DNA from: Rhizobium sp. BK399 | GTDB taxonomy: Bacteria; Pseudomonadota; Alphaproteobacteria; Rhizobiales; Rhizobiaceae | NCBI RefSeq assembly: GCF_014194695.1 | Contig: NZ_JACIAH010000007.1 | Location: 62,001-126,000, forward strand | Direction: 5' to 3' | DNA length: 64,000 bases | Shown here: positions 56,497 through 64,000 of the stretch, in pieces | Layout of the letters: the number at the start of each line of letters is the position of its first letter | Position numbering within the stretch: position 1 is the stretch's first letter | Notes under the pieces: generated by a model | Told to the model about the DNA's origin: nothing | The model's input: the letters and a program-made list of their open reading frames with translations, nothing else | The model's database searches: none | Program-made: the position numbers and the translations under genes

Positions 56497-57141
56497 CTAG
56501 GAGCGCGCCGCCCACGAAAGACCGCGACGAAGAATGAGGCGCATGTAAGGGTGATCGAACTCGCTCGCGACATGGCCAAGTGCCGTGTAGAACACGCGTC
56601 CCGCGCCGAAGTGGCGCTTGAAGGCGACCGGCATCGTGACGTTGCGGGCGGCCGCATCATACTTCCCGGAAAAGCTCGTCGTCGCCAGAATATCGACCGA
56701 CGGATCATAGTGAAGATAATATTGCTCTGACCGGTAATCGAAATCGGGAATACCTTCCATCACCGGGTCGTGCTGGCGCGTCACGTTGACGCGAAAGTCG
56801 ATGATGTTGCCGGGATGGGCGACCCAGGTAACGCCGGAGACATAGCGGAAGGGCGCACTTTCCTTGAACGAGGTCGCAAGCGCCCCGTGATGTCCGCCGA
56901 GGCCGAGACCGCCACGCACGGCCTCCACCAAGCCATCGGCATGCGCTTTCTCGAGCTTCTCGCCGGTAATCACGGGCACAAGCAAATCGGCCTTCGCGAT
57001 CGCGGCCGAGCCAAAGATGTCCAGCTCGGGGGTCACCTCGACGGCAAAACCATCGTCTCGCAACAGTTCGGCGACACGGTGCGCACAGGCTTCAGGTTCA
57101 TGACCGCTCCAGCCGCCCCATACGATAATCGCTTTGCGCAT
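56497..57141 (-). CDS. ThuA-like domain protein
   Basis: The ATG at 57141, behind a GGAGG site, gives 214 residues (MRKAIIVWGGWSGHEPEA). The ThuA-like fold, related to class I glutamine amidotransferases, is seen in VRGGLGLGGHHGALAT, then SEQYYLHYDP, then PVAFKRHFGAGRVFYTALGH. ThuA acts in trehalose utilisation in Sinorhizobium; this protein's substrate is unknown. It is soluble and convergent with the phosphoethanolamine transferase gene. Confidence 0.88.
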   Translation of the reverse strand: MRKAIIVWGGWSGHEPEACAHRVAELLRDDGFAVEVTPELDIFGSAAIAKADLLVPVITGEKLEKAHADGLVEAVRGGLGLGGHHGALATSFKESAPFRYVSGVTWVAHPGNIIDFRVNVTRQHDPVMEGIPDFDYRSEQYYLHYDPSVDILATTSFSGKYDAAARNVTMPVAFKRHFGAGRVFYTALGHVASEFDHPYMRLILRRGLSWAARS

Positions 57142-57329
57142 ACCCACCTCCATTTGCAAATGCATCAAGCCACGGCGTTGAAACAGGTGGCCCTATCTTT
57201 ACCCTTTACGACAGGAGCGGCGACACAAGCCAGTGCCAGGCGAGGAGATCACATTTTCTGACAGCCATCGGAAGTCGGAACTTTCCGACCTGTACGGCGT
57301 TTGAGGCGTAAAAGAGAGGAGTGCTCGAC

Positions 57330-57476
57330 ATGCGTATGAAGCTGACGTTGCTTGCATTCGCATATCTTGTTGTCAGCGGCCTGCTGCTCGCAACCGCCTA
57401 CAAATCGACAGGGCCAATTACCACGCCGAAGACGGACAGAGTGGCCGTTTTCGAAATGGAACGCTTCGCTGGCTGA
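57330..57476 (+). CDS. Small single-pass membrane or secreted protein
   Basis: A 48-residue frame starts MRMKLTLLAF at an ATG with an excellent GAGAGGAG site 7 bases upstream. A hydrophobic segment covers residues 4-22; the rest is polar (KSTGPITTPKTDRVAVFEMERFAG). The strong ribosome site and topology support a real gene. I recognise no family. Confidence 0.6.
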   Translation: MRMKLTLLAFAYLVVSGLLLATAYKSTGPITTPKTDRVAVFEMERFAG

Positions 57477-57483
57477 GGGTTAG

Positions 57484-57750
57484 CTACGCTATCTTGATAT
57501 CATTGCGCACGGGTCGTGTTCCGGCGATGGCTCGTGCGACGGCCGTTGCGCGCTCGATTTCTGCCGCGGTGGCAACCAGGCCGGTCAATACAACAGCGCC
57601 ATCATCGAGCGTCACGTTTACATCCGCAGCGTCAATCCCACCAGCGACAGCCAGAGCATTCGCCACGGCCTCCTCGAGCGCTGCATCCTTGTCAGCCCCG
57701 GACTCCGGCTCATAAGGCTCGCCAAAGAACGTCGGTTGCTTGAAAACCAT
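57484..57750 (-). CDS. BON-domain protein
   Basis: The ATG at 57750 with AGGAGGAAGG just upstream gives 88 residues. The BON domain covers residues 25-85: AAALEE-like helix, then VNVTLDDGAVVLTGLVATAAEIERATAVARAIAGTRPVRNDI. BON domains bind phospholipid membranes and occur in osmotic-shock proteins. There is no signal peptide. It lies 8 bases from the small frame on the other strand. Confidence 0.85.
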   Translation of the reverse strand: MVFKQPTFFGEPYEPESGADKDAALEEAVANALAVAGGIDAADVNVTLDDGAVVLTGLVATAAEIERATAVARAIAGTRPVRNDIKIA

Positions 57751-57941
57751 CTGCCTTCCTCCTGCTTCGACCATAACAAAACGCGGCAATCAGCCAGTTG
57801 GTTTCGCTCCGCGGCAAGAGATCGCTGACGAAGGCAGTGACATCCTGCTGGGCGTCAGATTTCTGCTGCGCCGCACACTTGCCGCCTATTTCAATCCCCT
57901 GTACAGCCAGAGCCAATGCAAGTGTTTTGGCGAAATCACCG

Positions 57942-59135
57942 ATGATAGCAGGCGAAAGCGCGCCGAGGCGCCTTAGTATTTTTGGCTCAACCGGCTCGAT
58001 CGGACAAAATACGCTCGACGTTGTCGAGCAATTGGGCGGACGGGACTGCTACGAGATCGCTGTCGTCACCGGCAACGAGAACGTCCAGTTGCTGGCGCAG
58101 CAGGCAAAATCGTCTGGCGCCAGGTTTGCGGTCACCGCAAGCGACGACAAGTATCACTCGCTGAAGGAAGAACTGTCCGGCAGCGGCATCGCCGTGGCTG
58201 CCGGCGTATCGGGCCTGGCGGAAGCCGCGGACCTCGAGGCGGATTGGGTCATGGCCGCCATTGTCGGTACGGCCGGACTGGCGCCGACGCTTGCCGCGGC
58301 CCGTAAGGGCGCCACGATTGCGCTCGCCAACAAGGAATGCCTGGTGTCGGCCGGCGATCTGTTCGTCGATGCCGTGGCGAAGGGCGGCGGACGGCTGATC
58401 CCGGTCGACAGCGAACACAGCGCGATCTTCCAGTCTCTGGACGAGGATCAGCGGCACGCCGTCGAACGGATCATCCTGACGGCTTCGGGCGGTCCGTTCC
58501 GCACCTGGTCGCGCGCCGACATGGCGAATGTGACTGCGGCGACGGCGCGAGCGCACCCCAACTGGTCAATGGGATTGAAGATCTCGGTCGGCAGCGCCTC
58601 GATGTTCAACAAGGCGCTGGAGATGATCGAGGCGAAGCATCTCTTCGGCGTGCGGCCCGATCAGATCGAAGTAATCGTGCATCCGCAGTCGATCATCCAC
58701 TCCATGGTCGGCTACACCGACGGGTCGATCATCGCGCAGCTCGGTTGCCCCGACATGCGCACGGCGATCGGCTACGCGCTCGACTACCCGCGCCGACCAA
58801 CATTGAATGTCGAGCGGCTGGATTTCGCCAAGCTCTCGCGCTTGGACTTCGAGGCACCTGACGAAGAACGCTTTCCGGCACTGAGGCTGGCGCGCACCGC
58901 GCTGGAGCGCGGCGGACTGCAGGGCGCCATCATGAACGCGGCCGAGGAAATTGCGTTTCATGCCTTCGTCGAGGAACGGATCGGTTTCCTTGCGATGGCC
59001 GATATTGCCGAAGCGGTGATGGACAAGATGATCGCAACCGGCGAAGCGACGACGATGGACGACGTCTTTGCTGCTGACGCCGAGGCCCGCAGGCTTGCCG
59101 CAGAACTGGTAGCCTTCAACGAAAAGGCCGCCTGA
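57942..59135 (+). CDS. dxr: 1-deoxy-D-xylulose 5-phosphate reductoisomerase
   Basis: Dxr makes 2-C-methyl-D-erythritol 4-phosphate in the non-mevalonate isoprenoid pathway, with NADPH and a metal. The start at 57942 gives 397 residues, the family size. NADPH loop GSTGSIGQNTLD, SEHSAIFQ metal and substrate region and the ASGGPFRTW lid are all intact. This is a canonical Dxr, not the DRL type that Brucella uses. It shares a bidirectional terminator with hemA. Confidence 0.96.
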   Translation: MIAGESAPRRLSIFGSTGSIGQNTLDVVEQLGGRDCYEIAVVTGNENVQLLAQQAKSSGARFAVTASDDKYHSLKEELSGSGIAVAAGVSGLAEAADLEADWVMAAIVGTAGLAPTLAAARKGATIALANKECLVSAGDLFVDAVAKGGGRLIPVDSEHSAIFQSLDEDQRHAVERIILTASGGPFRTWSRADMANVTAATARAHPNWSMGLKISVGSASMFNKALEMIEAKHLFGVRPDQIEVIVHPQSIIHSMVGYTDGSIIAQLGCPDMRTAIGYALDYPRRPTLNVERLDFAKLSRLDFEAPDEERFPALRLARTALERGGLQGAIMNAAEEIAFHAFVEERIGFLAMADIAEAVMDKMIATGEATTMDDVFAADAEARRLAAELVAFNEKAA

Positions 59136-59150
59136 CGGCGGCCTTGCTTT
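59124..59150. terminator. Bidirectional terminator between dxr and hemA
   Basis: AAGGCCGCC (59124-59132) and GGCGGCCTT (59137-59145) form a perfect 9-bp GC stem with loop TGAC, which includes the dxr stop. On the plus strand GCTTTC follows; on the minus strand the stem runs into TTTTC, so it is better for hemA. Confidence 0.8.
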
Positions 59151-59168
59151 CCCAAATAACGCGAACCC

Positions 59169-60383
59169 TTAGGCCACGTGCCGGGCCAATGCACAGCGCG
59201 ACCAGAGCGAATGCAGCGCCTCGACCAGATGTTCGATGTCCGTATCGCTGTGCAGCGGCGTCGGGGTGATGCGCAGGCGCTCGGTCTTCTTCGGCACCGT
59301 CGGGTAGTTGATCGGCTGGACGTAGACACCGCAATTGTCGAGCAGCAGATCCGAGATCCACTTGCACTTGGCGGCATCGCCGACCATCACCGGCACGATA
59401 TGGCTCGGGTTCGGCATATGCGGAATGCCGCGCTGATCGAGCAGTGCCCTCAGCTTGCGGACCCGCTCCTGATGCCGCGCCCGCTCGAACGGGCTGACCT
59501 TCAGATGCTGGATCGAGGCAACCGCACCGGCGGCAAGCGCCGGTGGCAGCGCCGTCGTGAAAATGAAGCCGGAGGCGAAGGAGCGGATGAAGTCGCAGAG
59601 CGCCGTCGAGGCAGCGATGTAGCCGCCCATGACGCCGAACGCCTTGCCGAGCGTGCCCTCGATCACCGTCAGGCGATCCATCAGGCCTTCGCGCTCGGCA
59701 ATGCCGCCGCCGCGCGGTCCGTACATGCCGACGGCATGGACTTCGTCGAGATAGGTCATTGCACCGTACTTGTCGGCGAGATCGCAGATTTCCTTGATTG
59801 GCGCGATATCCCCATCCATCGAATAGACGGATTCGAACGCGATCAGCTTCGGCGCCTTCGGATCGGCAGCCGCCAGCTTGGCTTCGAGATCGGCGACGTC
59901 GTTGTGCTTCCAAATCACCTTGTCGCACTTGGCATAGCGGATGCCTTCGATCATCGAGGCGTGGTTCAGCGCGTCCGAGAAGATGATGAGGCCGGGGATC
60001 TTGGCACCGAGCGTACCGAGTGCCGCCCAGTTCGAGACATAGCCCGAGGTGAAGATCAGCGCCGCTTCCTTGCCGTGGAGGTCGGCCAGCTCGCGCTCAA
60101 GCAGAACGTGGTAGTGGGTGGTGCCAGAGATATTCCGGGTGCCTCCCGCACCCGCGCCACAGTGATCAATGGCATTCTTCATTGCCTCGATCACTTTCGG
60201 GTTCTGGCCCATGCCGAGATAGTCATTGGAGCACCAGACTGTGACGTCCTGCGGGCCGTTCTCCGTGTGTCGCGTGGCGCGCGGAAAGCTGCCGCGGTGA
60301 CGCTCAAGATCGGCAAAAACGCGATAACGGCCTTCCGTGTGAAGCCCATCCAGCTCGTTTTTAAAGAACGCTTCGAAATCCAT
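59169..60383 (-). CDS. hemA: 5-aminolevulinate synthase
   Basis: HemA condenses glycine and succinyl-CoA to 5-aminolevulinate, the C4 route to haem found in alphaproteobacteria. The start at 60383 ([12 protein letters not shown]), 6 bases after GGAG, gives 404 residues. The PLP Lys is in [14 protein letters not shown] near residue 246; [25 protein letters not shown] and [12 protein letters not shown] are family motifs. The upstream region holds an AT-rich inverted repeat (60488-60502). Confidence 0.97.
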   Translation of the reverse strand: MDFEAFFKNELDGLHTEGRYRVFADLERHRGSFPRATRHTENGPQDVTVWCSNDYLGMGQNPKVIEAMKNAIDHCGAGAGGTRNISGTTHYHVLLERELADLHGKEAALIFTSGYVSNWAALGTLGAKIPGLIIFSDALNHASMIEGIRYAKCDKVIWKHNDVADLEAKLAAADPKAPKLIAFESVYSMDGDIAPIKEICDLADKYGAMTYLDEVHAVGMYGPRGGGIAEREGLMDRLTVIEGTLGKAFGVMGGYIAASTALCDFIRSFASGFIFTTALPPALAAGAVASIQHLKVSPFERARHQERVRKLRALLDQRGIPHMPNPSHIVPVMVGDAAKCKWISDLLLDNCGVYVQPINYPTVPKKTERLRITPTPLHSDTDIEHLVEALHSLWSRCALARHVA

Positions 60384-60487
60384 CATCTGCTCCAGTATCG
60401 TGCGAGCGTTTTTTTGCCAACGGACGCGCGCACGTCAACCCTTTGCCCTCGCTTTACCATTAACTGCGTCAAAAGGCCCATACTCTT

Positions 60488-60502
60488 GAATTATTTTAAT
60501 TC
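60488..60502. promoter_or_regulatory. AT-rich inverted repeat in the hemA upstream region
   Basis: GAATTA (60488-60493) and TAATTC (60497-60502) form a perfect 6-bp inverted repeat with a 3-base centre, 105 bases upstream of hemA. Iron and haem regulators control hemA in rhizobia, but the sequence does not match a known Irr or RirA site closely enough to name it. Confidence 0.4.
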
Positions 60503-60529
60503 GAAAAAGCTCATTTTGAGGCAGATGGC

Positions 60530-60564
60530 AGAAAAATGCGAGGCAGCTTGCCTGCCTCGCATTT
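60530..60564 (-). terminator. Intrinsic terminator of the CODH-like operon
   Basis: On the minus strand AAATGCGAGGCAG (60564-60552) pairs perfectly with CTGCCTCGCATTT (60546-60534) across a 5-base loop, and T-rich sequence follows. It is 13 bases past the stop of the medium subunit gene, and also shields hemA from read-through. Confidence 0.85.
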
Positions 60565-60576
60565 GCGCGGGTTCCG

Positions 60577-61374
60577 TCAAGTGGCGGCGGAAACGGCGCG
60601 TTTAGCCATCACTTTGATGAGGTTGGCGCGGTATTCCGCACTGGCATGCAGGTCCGACATCAACCCTGTCGGATTGACATCGACACCAGCGACGGAGCCG
60701 GCAGACCAGTTGGCGTTAAGAGCTGTTTCCATGGCCGGCTCGCGGAAGACGCCATTCGAACCAGCCCCAGTGACGGCGACCCTTACGCCCCCAGCACCTT
60801 TGGCAACGAAAACCCCGGTCATTGCGTAGCGCGACGCCGGATTTGGAAACTTCGAATAGCCGGCCTTGTCGGGAGCCTCGAAGCTGACCGCAGTGAGCAG
60901 TTCGCCGTCCTCCAATGCCGTCTCGAACAGACCCGTGAAGAAATCGTCGGCAGGGATCTCGCGCTTGTTGGTGATGATGCGGGCATTGAGCGCCAGCATG
61001 GCCGACGGGTAGTCCGCAGCAGGGTCGTTGTTGGCGATCGAGCCGCCGATCGTGCCCATGTGCCGGACATGCGGATCGCCGATCATGCCGGCGAGGTCGC
61101 AAATCGCGGGACAAACCGCACGCAGAGCCGCCGATGCGGCAACTTCGGCATGCGGAGTCGCCGCCCCGATGGTCACCTTGCGACCATCGACCTTGATTCC
61201 CTGCATCGCGGGAATATGCCTGAGATCGACGAGATCGCTCGGCGCGGCGAGGCGTTGCTTCATCGTCGGGATCAGTGTCATGCCACCGGAAACATATTTG
61301 CCCTCCGATGTGCCCGAAATCATCCTCACGGCTTCATCGACCGAGGACGCACGGTGATAGTTGGTCTGATACAT
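60577..61374 (-). CDS. CODH/xanthine dehydrogenase-like FAD subunit (CoxM type)
   Basis: The 265-residue protein starts behind a GAGGAGG site. The FAD-binding pattern of the medium subunit is present: VSGGMTLIPTMKQR near residue 31 and IGGSIANNDPAADYP near residue 110. It transfers electrons from the iron-sulfur subunit to FAD. It is the last gene of the small-large-medium operon, 12 bases after the large-subunit gene. Confidence 0.92.
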   Translation of the reverse strand: MYQTNYHRASSVDEAVRMISGTSEGKYVSGGMTLIPTMKQRLAAPSDLVDLRHIPAMQGIKVDGRKVTIGAATPHAEVAASAALRAVCPAICDLAGMIGDPHVRHMGTIGGSIANNDPAADYPSAMLALNARIITNKREIPADDFFTGLFETALEDGELLTAVSFEAPDKAGYSKFPNPASRYAMTGVFVAKGAGGVRVAVTGAGSNGVFREPAMETALNANWSAGSVAGVDVNPTGLMSDLHASAEYRANLIKVMAKRAVSAAT

Positions 61375-61386
61375 CGTCGTTCCTCC

Positions 61387-63732
61387 TCAATGAACCGCGC
61401 GCGCTGCCATCCACACCTTCTGCGGCGTGGCCGGCATCGTCAGCATGTTGTTGCCGATGGCATCGGTGATGGCGTTGATGAGCGCCGGCGGAGATCCGAT
61501 GGCACCAGCCTCGCCGCAGCCCTTGATACCAAGCGGATTGCTCGGGGACGGCGTTACCTGATGCGAGACCTTGAACGACGGCAGATCATCGGCGCGCGGC
61601 ATGGCGTAATCCATGAAACTTGCCGTCAACAGCTGCCCATTCTCGTCATAATGCACGGCCTCGAGCAGAGCCTGACCGATGCCCTGTGCGATACCGCCAT
61701 GCACCTGGCCTTCAACGATCATCGGGTTGATGATGTTGCCGAAATCGTCCGCCGCGACGAACTGGATGATCTCCGTCTTGCCGGTTTCCGGATCGACTTC
61801 GACTTCGCAGATGTAACAGCCGGCCGGGAAGGTGAAGTTGGATGGGTCGTAGAAGGCGGTCTCCTTCAGCCCCGGCTCCATGCCGCTCGGCAGGTTGTGT
61901 GCGGTGTAGGAGGCGAGCGCCACCTGGAACCACGGCAGGCTCTTGTCGGTGCCGGCAACCTTCACCTCGCCGTTCTCGATGACGATATCGCCCTCGTCGG
62001 CTTCCATCAGGTGAGCGGCGATCTTCTTGGCCTTGGCTTCGACCTTGTCGAGCGCCTTGACCACGGCCGACATGCCTACGGCGCCGGAGCGTGAGCCATA
62101 GGTGCCCATGCCCATCTGCACCTTGTCGGTGTCGCCGTGGACAATCGACACGCTGTCCAGCGGAACACCGAGACGATCCGAAATGAGCTGCGCGAAGGTC
62201 GTTTCATGCCCCTGTCCGTGGCTGTGCGACCCGGTGAGCACCTCGATGGTGCCAACCGCATTGACCCGTACCTCGGCGGATTCCCATAGACCGACGCCCG
62301 CACCAAGCGAGCCGACCGCCTGCGAGGGAGCGATGCCGCACGCCTCGATGTAGCAGCTCATGCCGAGGCCGCGCTTCAGGCCGCGGCTTGCCGCCTCTGC
62401 CTTGCGCGCCGCGAAGCCGTTCCAGTCGGCGGCCTGCATGGCGGCATTGAGTGATGCCTCGTAGTCACCGGCGTCATAGTTCATGATGACAGGCGTCTGG
62501 TGCGGGAAGGAGCGGATGAAGTTCTTCCGCCGCAGCTCGGCCGGCGAAATGCCAAGCTCGCGGGCTGCCGTTTCCATCGTCCGCTCGAGCAGGTAGGTGG
62601 CCTCGGGGCGACCAGCGCCACGATAGGCATCAACCGGCGCGGTGTTGGTATAAACCGTACGCACATTGGCATGGATGGCCGGAATATCGTACTGGCCGGA
62701 CAGCAACGTTGCGTAGAGGTAGGTCGGAACCGCCGACGAAAACAGCGACATGTAGGCACCGAGATTGCAGATGGTATCGACTTTTAGCCCAATGATGCGG
62801 TGGTCGCTGTCAAAGGCCATCTTTACCTTGGAGACATGGTCGCGGCCATGGGCGTCTGTCAGGAAGGCCTCGGTTCGGTCCGAATTCCATTTCACCGGCA
62901 CGCCTGTCTTCTTGGAAGCCCAGAGACAGACGATCTCTTCCGGGTAGATGTAGATCTTCGATCCAAATCCGCCGCCAACGTCAGGAGCAATCACCCGCAG
63001 CTTGTTCTCGGGCGCGACGTTGTAGAAGGCACTCATCACGAGACGGGCGACGTGCGGGTTCTGGCTAGTCGTGTAGCAGGTGTAGTGATCTTCGGCGGCG
63101 TCGTAGATCCCGAGCGCAGCACGCGGCTCCATCGGATTGGGCGACAAGCGGTTGTTGTGGATCTCTATTTCCGTGACATGCGCCGCTGCGGAAATAGCCT
63201 TGTCGGTTGCAGCACCGTCGCCGAGTTCCCAATCGAAGATCAGATTGTTCCGAGCTTCCGGATGGATCTGGGGTGCACCGGACTTCAGTGCGTCGACAGC
63301 CTCGACGACAACGGGCAATTCGTCGTAGTCGATTACGACGGCCTCTGCGGCGTCCCTGGCCTCTGCGAGCGAGTCGGCAACCACGATGGCAACAGCATCG
63401 CCAACGTAGCGGACAGTCTCGACCGCCAGCGGACGCCAAGCCCCCATCTTCATTGGCGAACCATCCTTCGAATGAATCATCCAGCCGCAGATGAGGTTGC
63501 CGATGCCGTCTGCAAGCAGCTGCTTGCCGTCAAGCACGTCGATGACGCCCGGCATGGCCTTGGCCGAAGCCGCATCGATTCCCGTGATCCTGGCGTGTGC
63601 ATGTGGACTGCGGATGAAATAGGCGAATTTCATGCCCGGCACGACCATGTCGTCCGTGTAGCGGCCCTTGCCGGTCAAGAACCGTTTATCTTCCTTGCGT
63701 GCGACGCGTGCACCAATTCCTTCAACACCCAT
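61387..63732 (-). CDS. CODH/xanthine dehydrogenase-like molybdopterin subunit (CoxL form II type)
   Basis: The start at 63732 ([18 protein letters not shown]), behind GGGAGGA, gives 781 residues. The protein matches the large subunit of molybdenum hydroxylases with GGGFGSKIY and [10 protein letters not shown] motifs. The active-site loop reads AYRGAGR, which is the form II signature; the true CO dehydrogenase form I has AYxCSFR. So oxidation of CO is doubtful and another substrate is likely. The gene order small, large, medium differs from the coxMSL order of form I. Confidence 0.93.
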   Translation of the reverse strand: MGVEGIGARVARKEDKRFLTGKGRYTDDMVVPGMKFAYFIRSPHAHARITGIDAASAKAMPGVIDVLDGKQLLADGIGNLICGWMIHSKDGSPMKMGAWRPLAVETVRYVGDAVAIVVADSLAEARDAAEAVVIDYDELPVVVEAVDALKSGAPQIHPEARNNLIFDWELGDGAATDKAISAAAHVTEIEIHNNRLSPNPMEPRAALGIYDAAEDHYTCYTTSQNPHVARLVMSAFYNVAPENKLRVIAPDVGGGFGSKIYIYPEEIVCLWASKKTGVPVKWNSDRTEAFLTDAHGRDHVSKVKMAFDSDHRIIGLKVDTICNLGAYMSLFSSAVPTYLYATLLSGQYDIPAIHANVRTVYTNTAPVDAYRGAGRPEATYLLERTMETAARELGISPAELRRKNFIRSFPHQTPVIMNYDAGDYEASLNAAMQAADWNGFAARKAEAASRGLKRGLGMSCYIEACGIAPSQAVGSLGAGVGLWESAEVRVNAVGTIEVLTGSHSHGQGHETTFAQLISDRLGVPLDSVSIVHGDTDKVQMGMGTYGSRSGAVGMSAVVKALDKVEAKAKKIAAHLMEADEGDIVIENGEVKVAGTDKSLPWFQVALASYTAHNLPSGMEPGLKETAFYDPSNFTFPAGCYICEVEVDPETGKTEIIQFVAADDFGNIINPMIVEGQVHGGIAQGIGQALLEAVHYDENGQLLTASFMDYAMPRADDLPSFKVSHQVTPSPSNPLGIKGCGEAGAIGSPPALINAITDAIGNNMLTMPATPQKVWMAARAVH

Positions 63733-63814
63733 GATGTCCTCCCAATGGGGTTTCGGGCCTGGCATTCCGCCAAAGCGAATCGTATTCGGCAGTCAGCCAG
63801 ACAATTCCTGAGAG

Positions 63815-64000
63815 CTATTCGGCCGCCTGCTTGGCGGTGCCGTGCATCTGTTCGTTGGCAGACAGGACGGCTTTGACGATGTTGTGATAGCCGGTGCACC
63901 GACAGATATTGCCGTCGAGTTCATGGCGGACCGTCTGTTCGTCCAGCTGGCCGCCGTGGCGCGAAATCATGTCGACGGCCGTCATCACCATACCCGGCGT
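63815..64000 (-). CDS. 2Fe-2S subunit (CoxS type), C-terminal part cut by the window end
   Basis: Only the last 61 residues are visible, from TPGMVM at the window end. The motif CRCTGYHNIV is the C-terminal 2Fe-2S ligand pair of the CoxS-type small subunit, and the ISRHGG and QLDE segments are typical. The gene lies 82 bases upstream of the large subunit and belongs to the same operon; its N-terminus is outside the window. Confidence 0.9.
   Translation of the reverse strand, partial: TPGMVMTAVDMISRHGGQLDEQTVRHELDGNICRCTGYHNIVKAVLSANEQMHGTAKQAAE

Noticed and set aside
1..64000. CRISPR arrays, insertion sequences, prophage genes
   Set aside because: No regularly spaced repeats, transposase or phage proteins were seen. 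The only recombinase is the house-keeping XerD.

Overview
The window is a GC-rich stretch of alphaproteobacterial chromosome, most likely from a Rhizobiaceae member (Sinorhizobium/Ensifer or a close relative). This rests on the gene set rather than on any search: a C4-pathway 5-aminolevulinate synthase (hemA), CpdR, CobST cobaltochelatase subunits, a TIGR02302-type protein, two class III nucleotide cyclases, CpxII-type molybdenum hydroxylase subunits and a MocE-type Rieske ferredoxin. About 67 protein genes and one tRNA are supported. Start sites were chosen from ribosome binding sites and family length, and several differ from the longest open frame.

Layout. 1-10 kb is an accessory-looking mix: the end of a type B carboxylesterase, a Na/Pi cotransporter, two convergent nucleotide cyclases, an isochorismatase-fold hydrolase with a striking promoter repeat and a decayed epimerase remnant behind it, a GFA-family protein and a CPA1 antiporter. 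10-31 kb is mostly core: VOC protein, tlpA divergent from argH, then a small lipoprotein, lysA and the giant Gln/Met-rich TIGR02302 protein; cpdR and hpt; ftsE-ftsX-ydcF-plsC; chaC; a DUF2125 protein; hisC-tyrC-type aromatic/histidine genes; gloB plus a cupin; an EamA exporter; a DUF3108 protein. 31-48 kb carries rpmB, a queuosine-precursor transporter with a possible preQ1 riboswitch, cobT-cobS, a J-domain protein and bolA, the tightly coupled aroK-aroB-corC operon, xerD, accA, an L,D-transpeptidase, a TusA-like protein, a COG0523 GTPase with a His-rich loop, a D,D-carboxypeptidase and an M20 amidohydrolase.

A tRNA-Arg(CCT) at 49.05 kb opens a second accessory stretch that runs to dxr at 57.9 kb. 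Its centre is a four-gene operon (di-iron desaturase-type oxygenase, Rieske ferredoxin, ferredoxin reductase, PanB paralogue) divergent from a LacI-type regulator, with two inverted repeats in the shared intergenic region. The first three genes look like mocDEF, known from rhizopine demethylation. The PanB paralogue has lost nearly all residues needed for ketopantoate synthesis. This module is the best candidate in the window for an undescribed system. A phosphoethanolamine transferase and a ThuA-like protein follow.

The window ends with dxr and hemA facing each other across a bidirectional terminator, and an aerobic CO-dehydrogenase-like operon (small, large and medium subunits, the large one of form II type) closed by a strong terminator.
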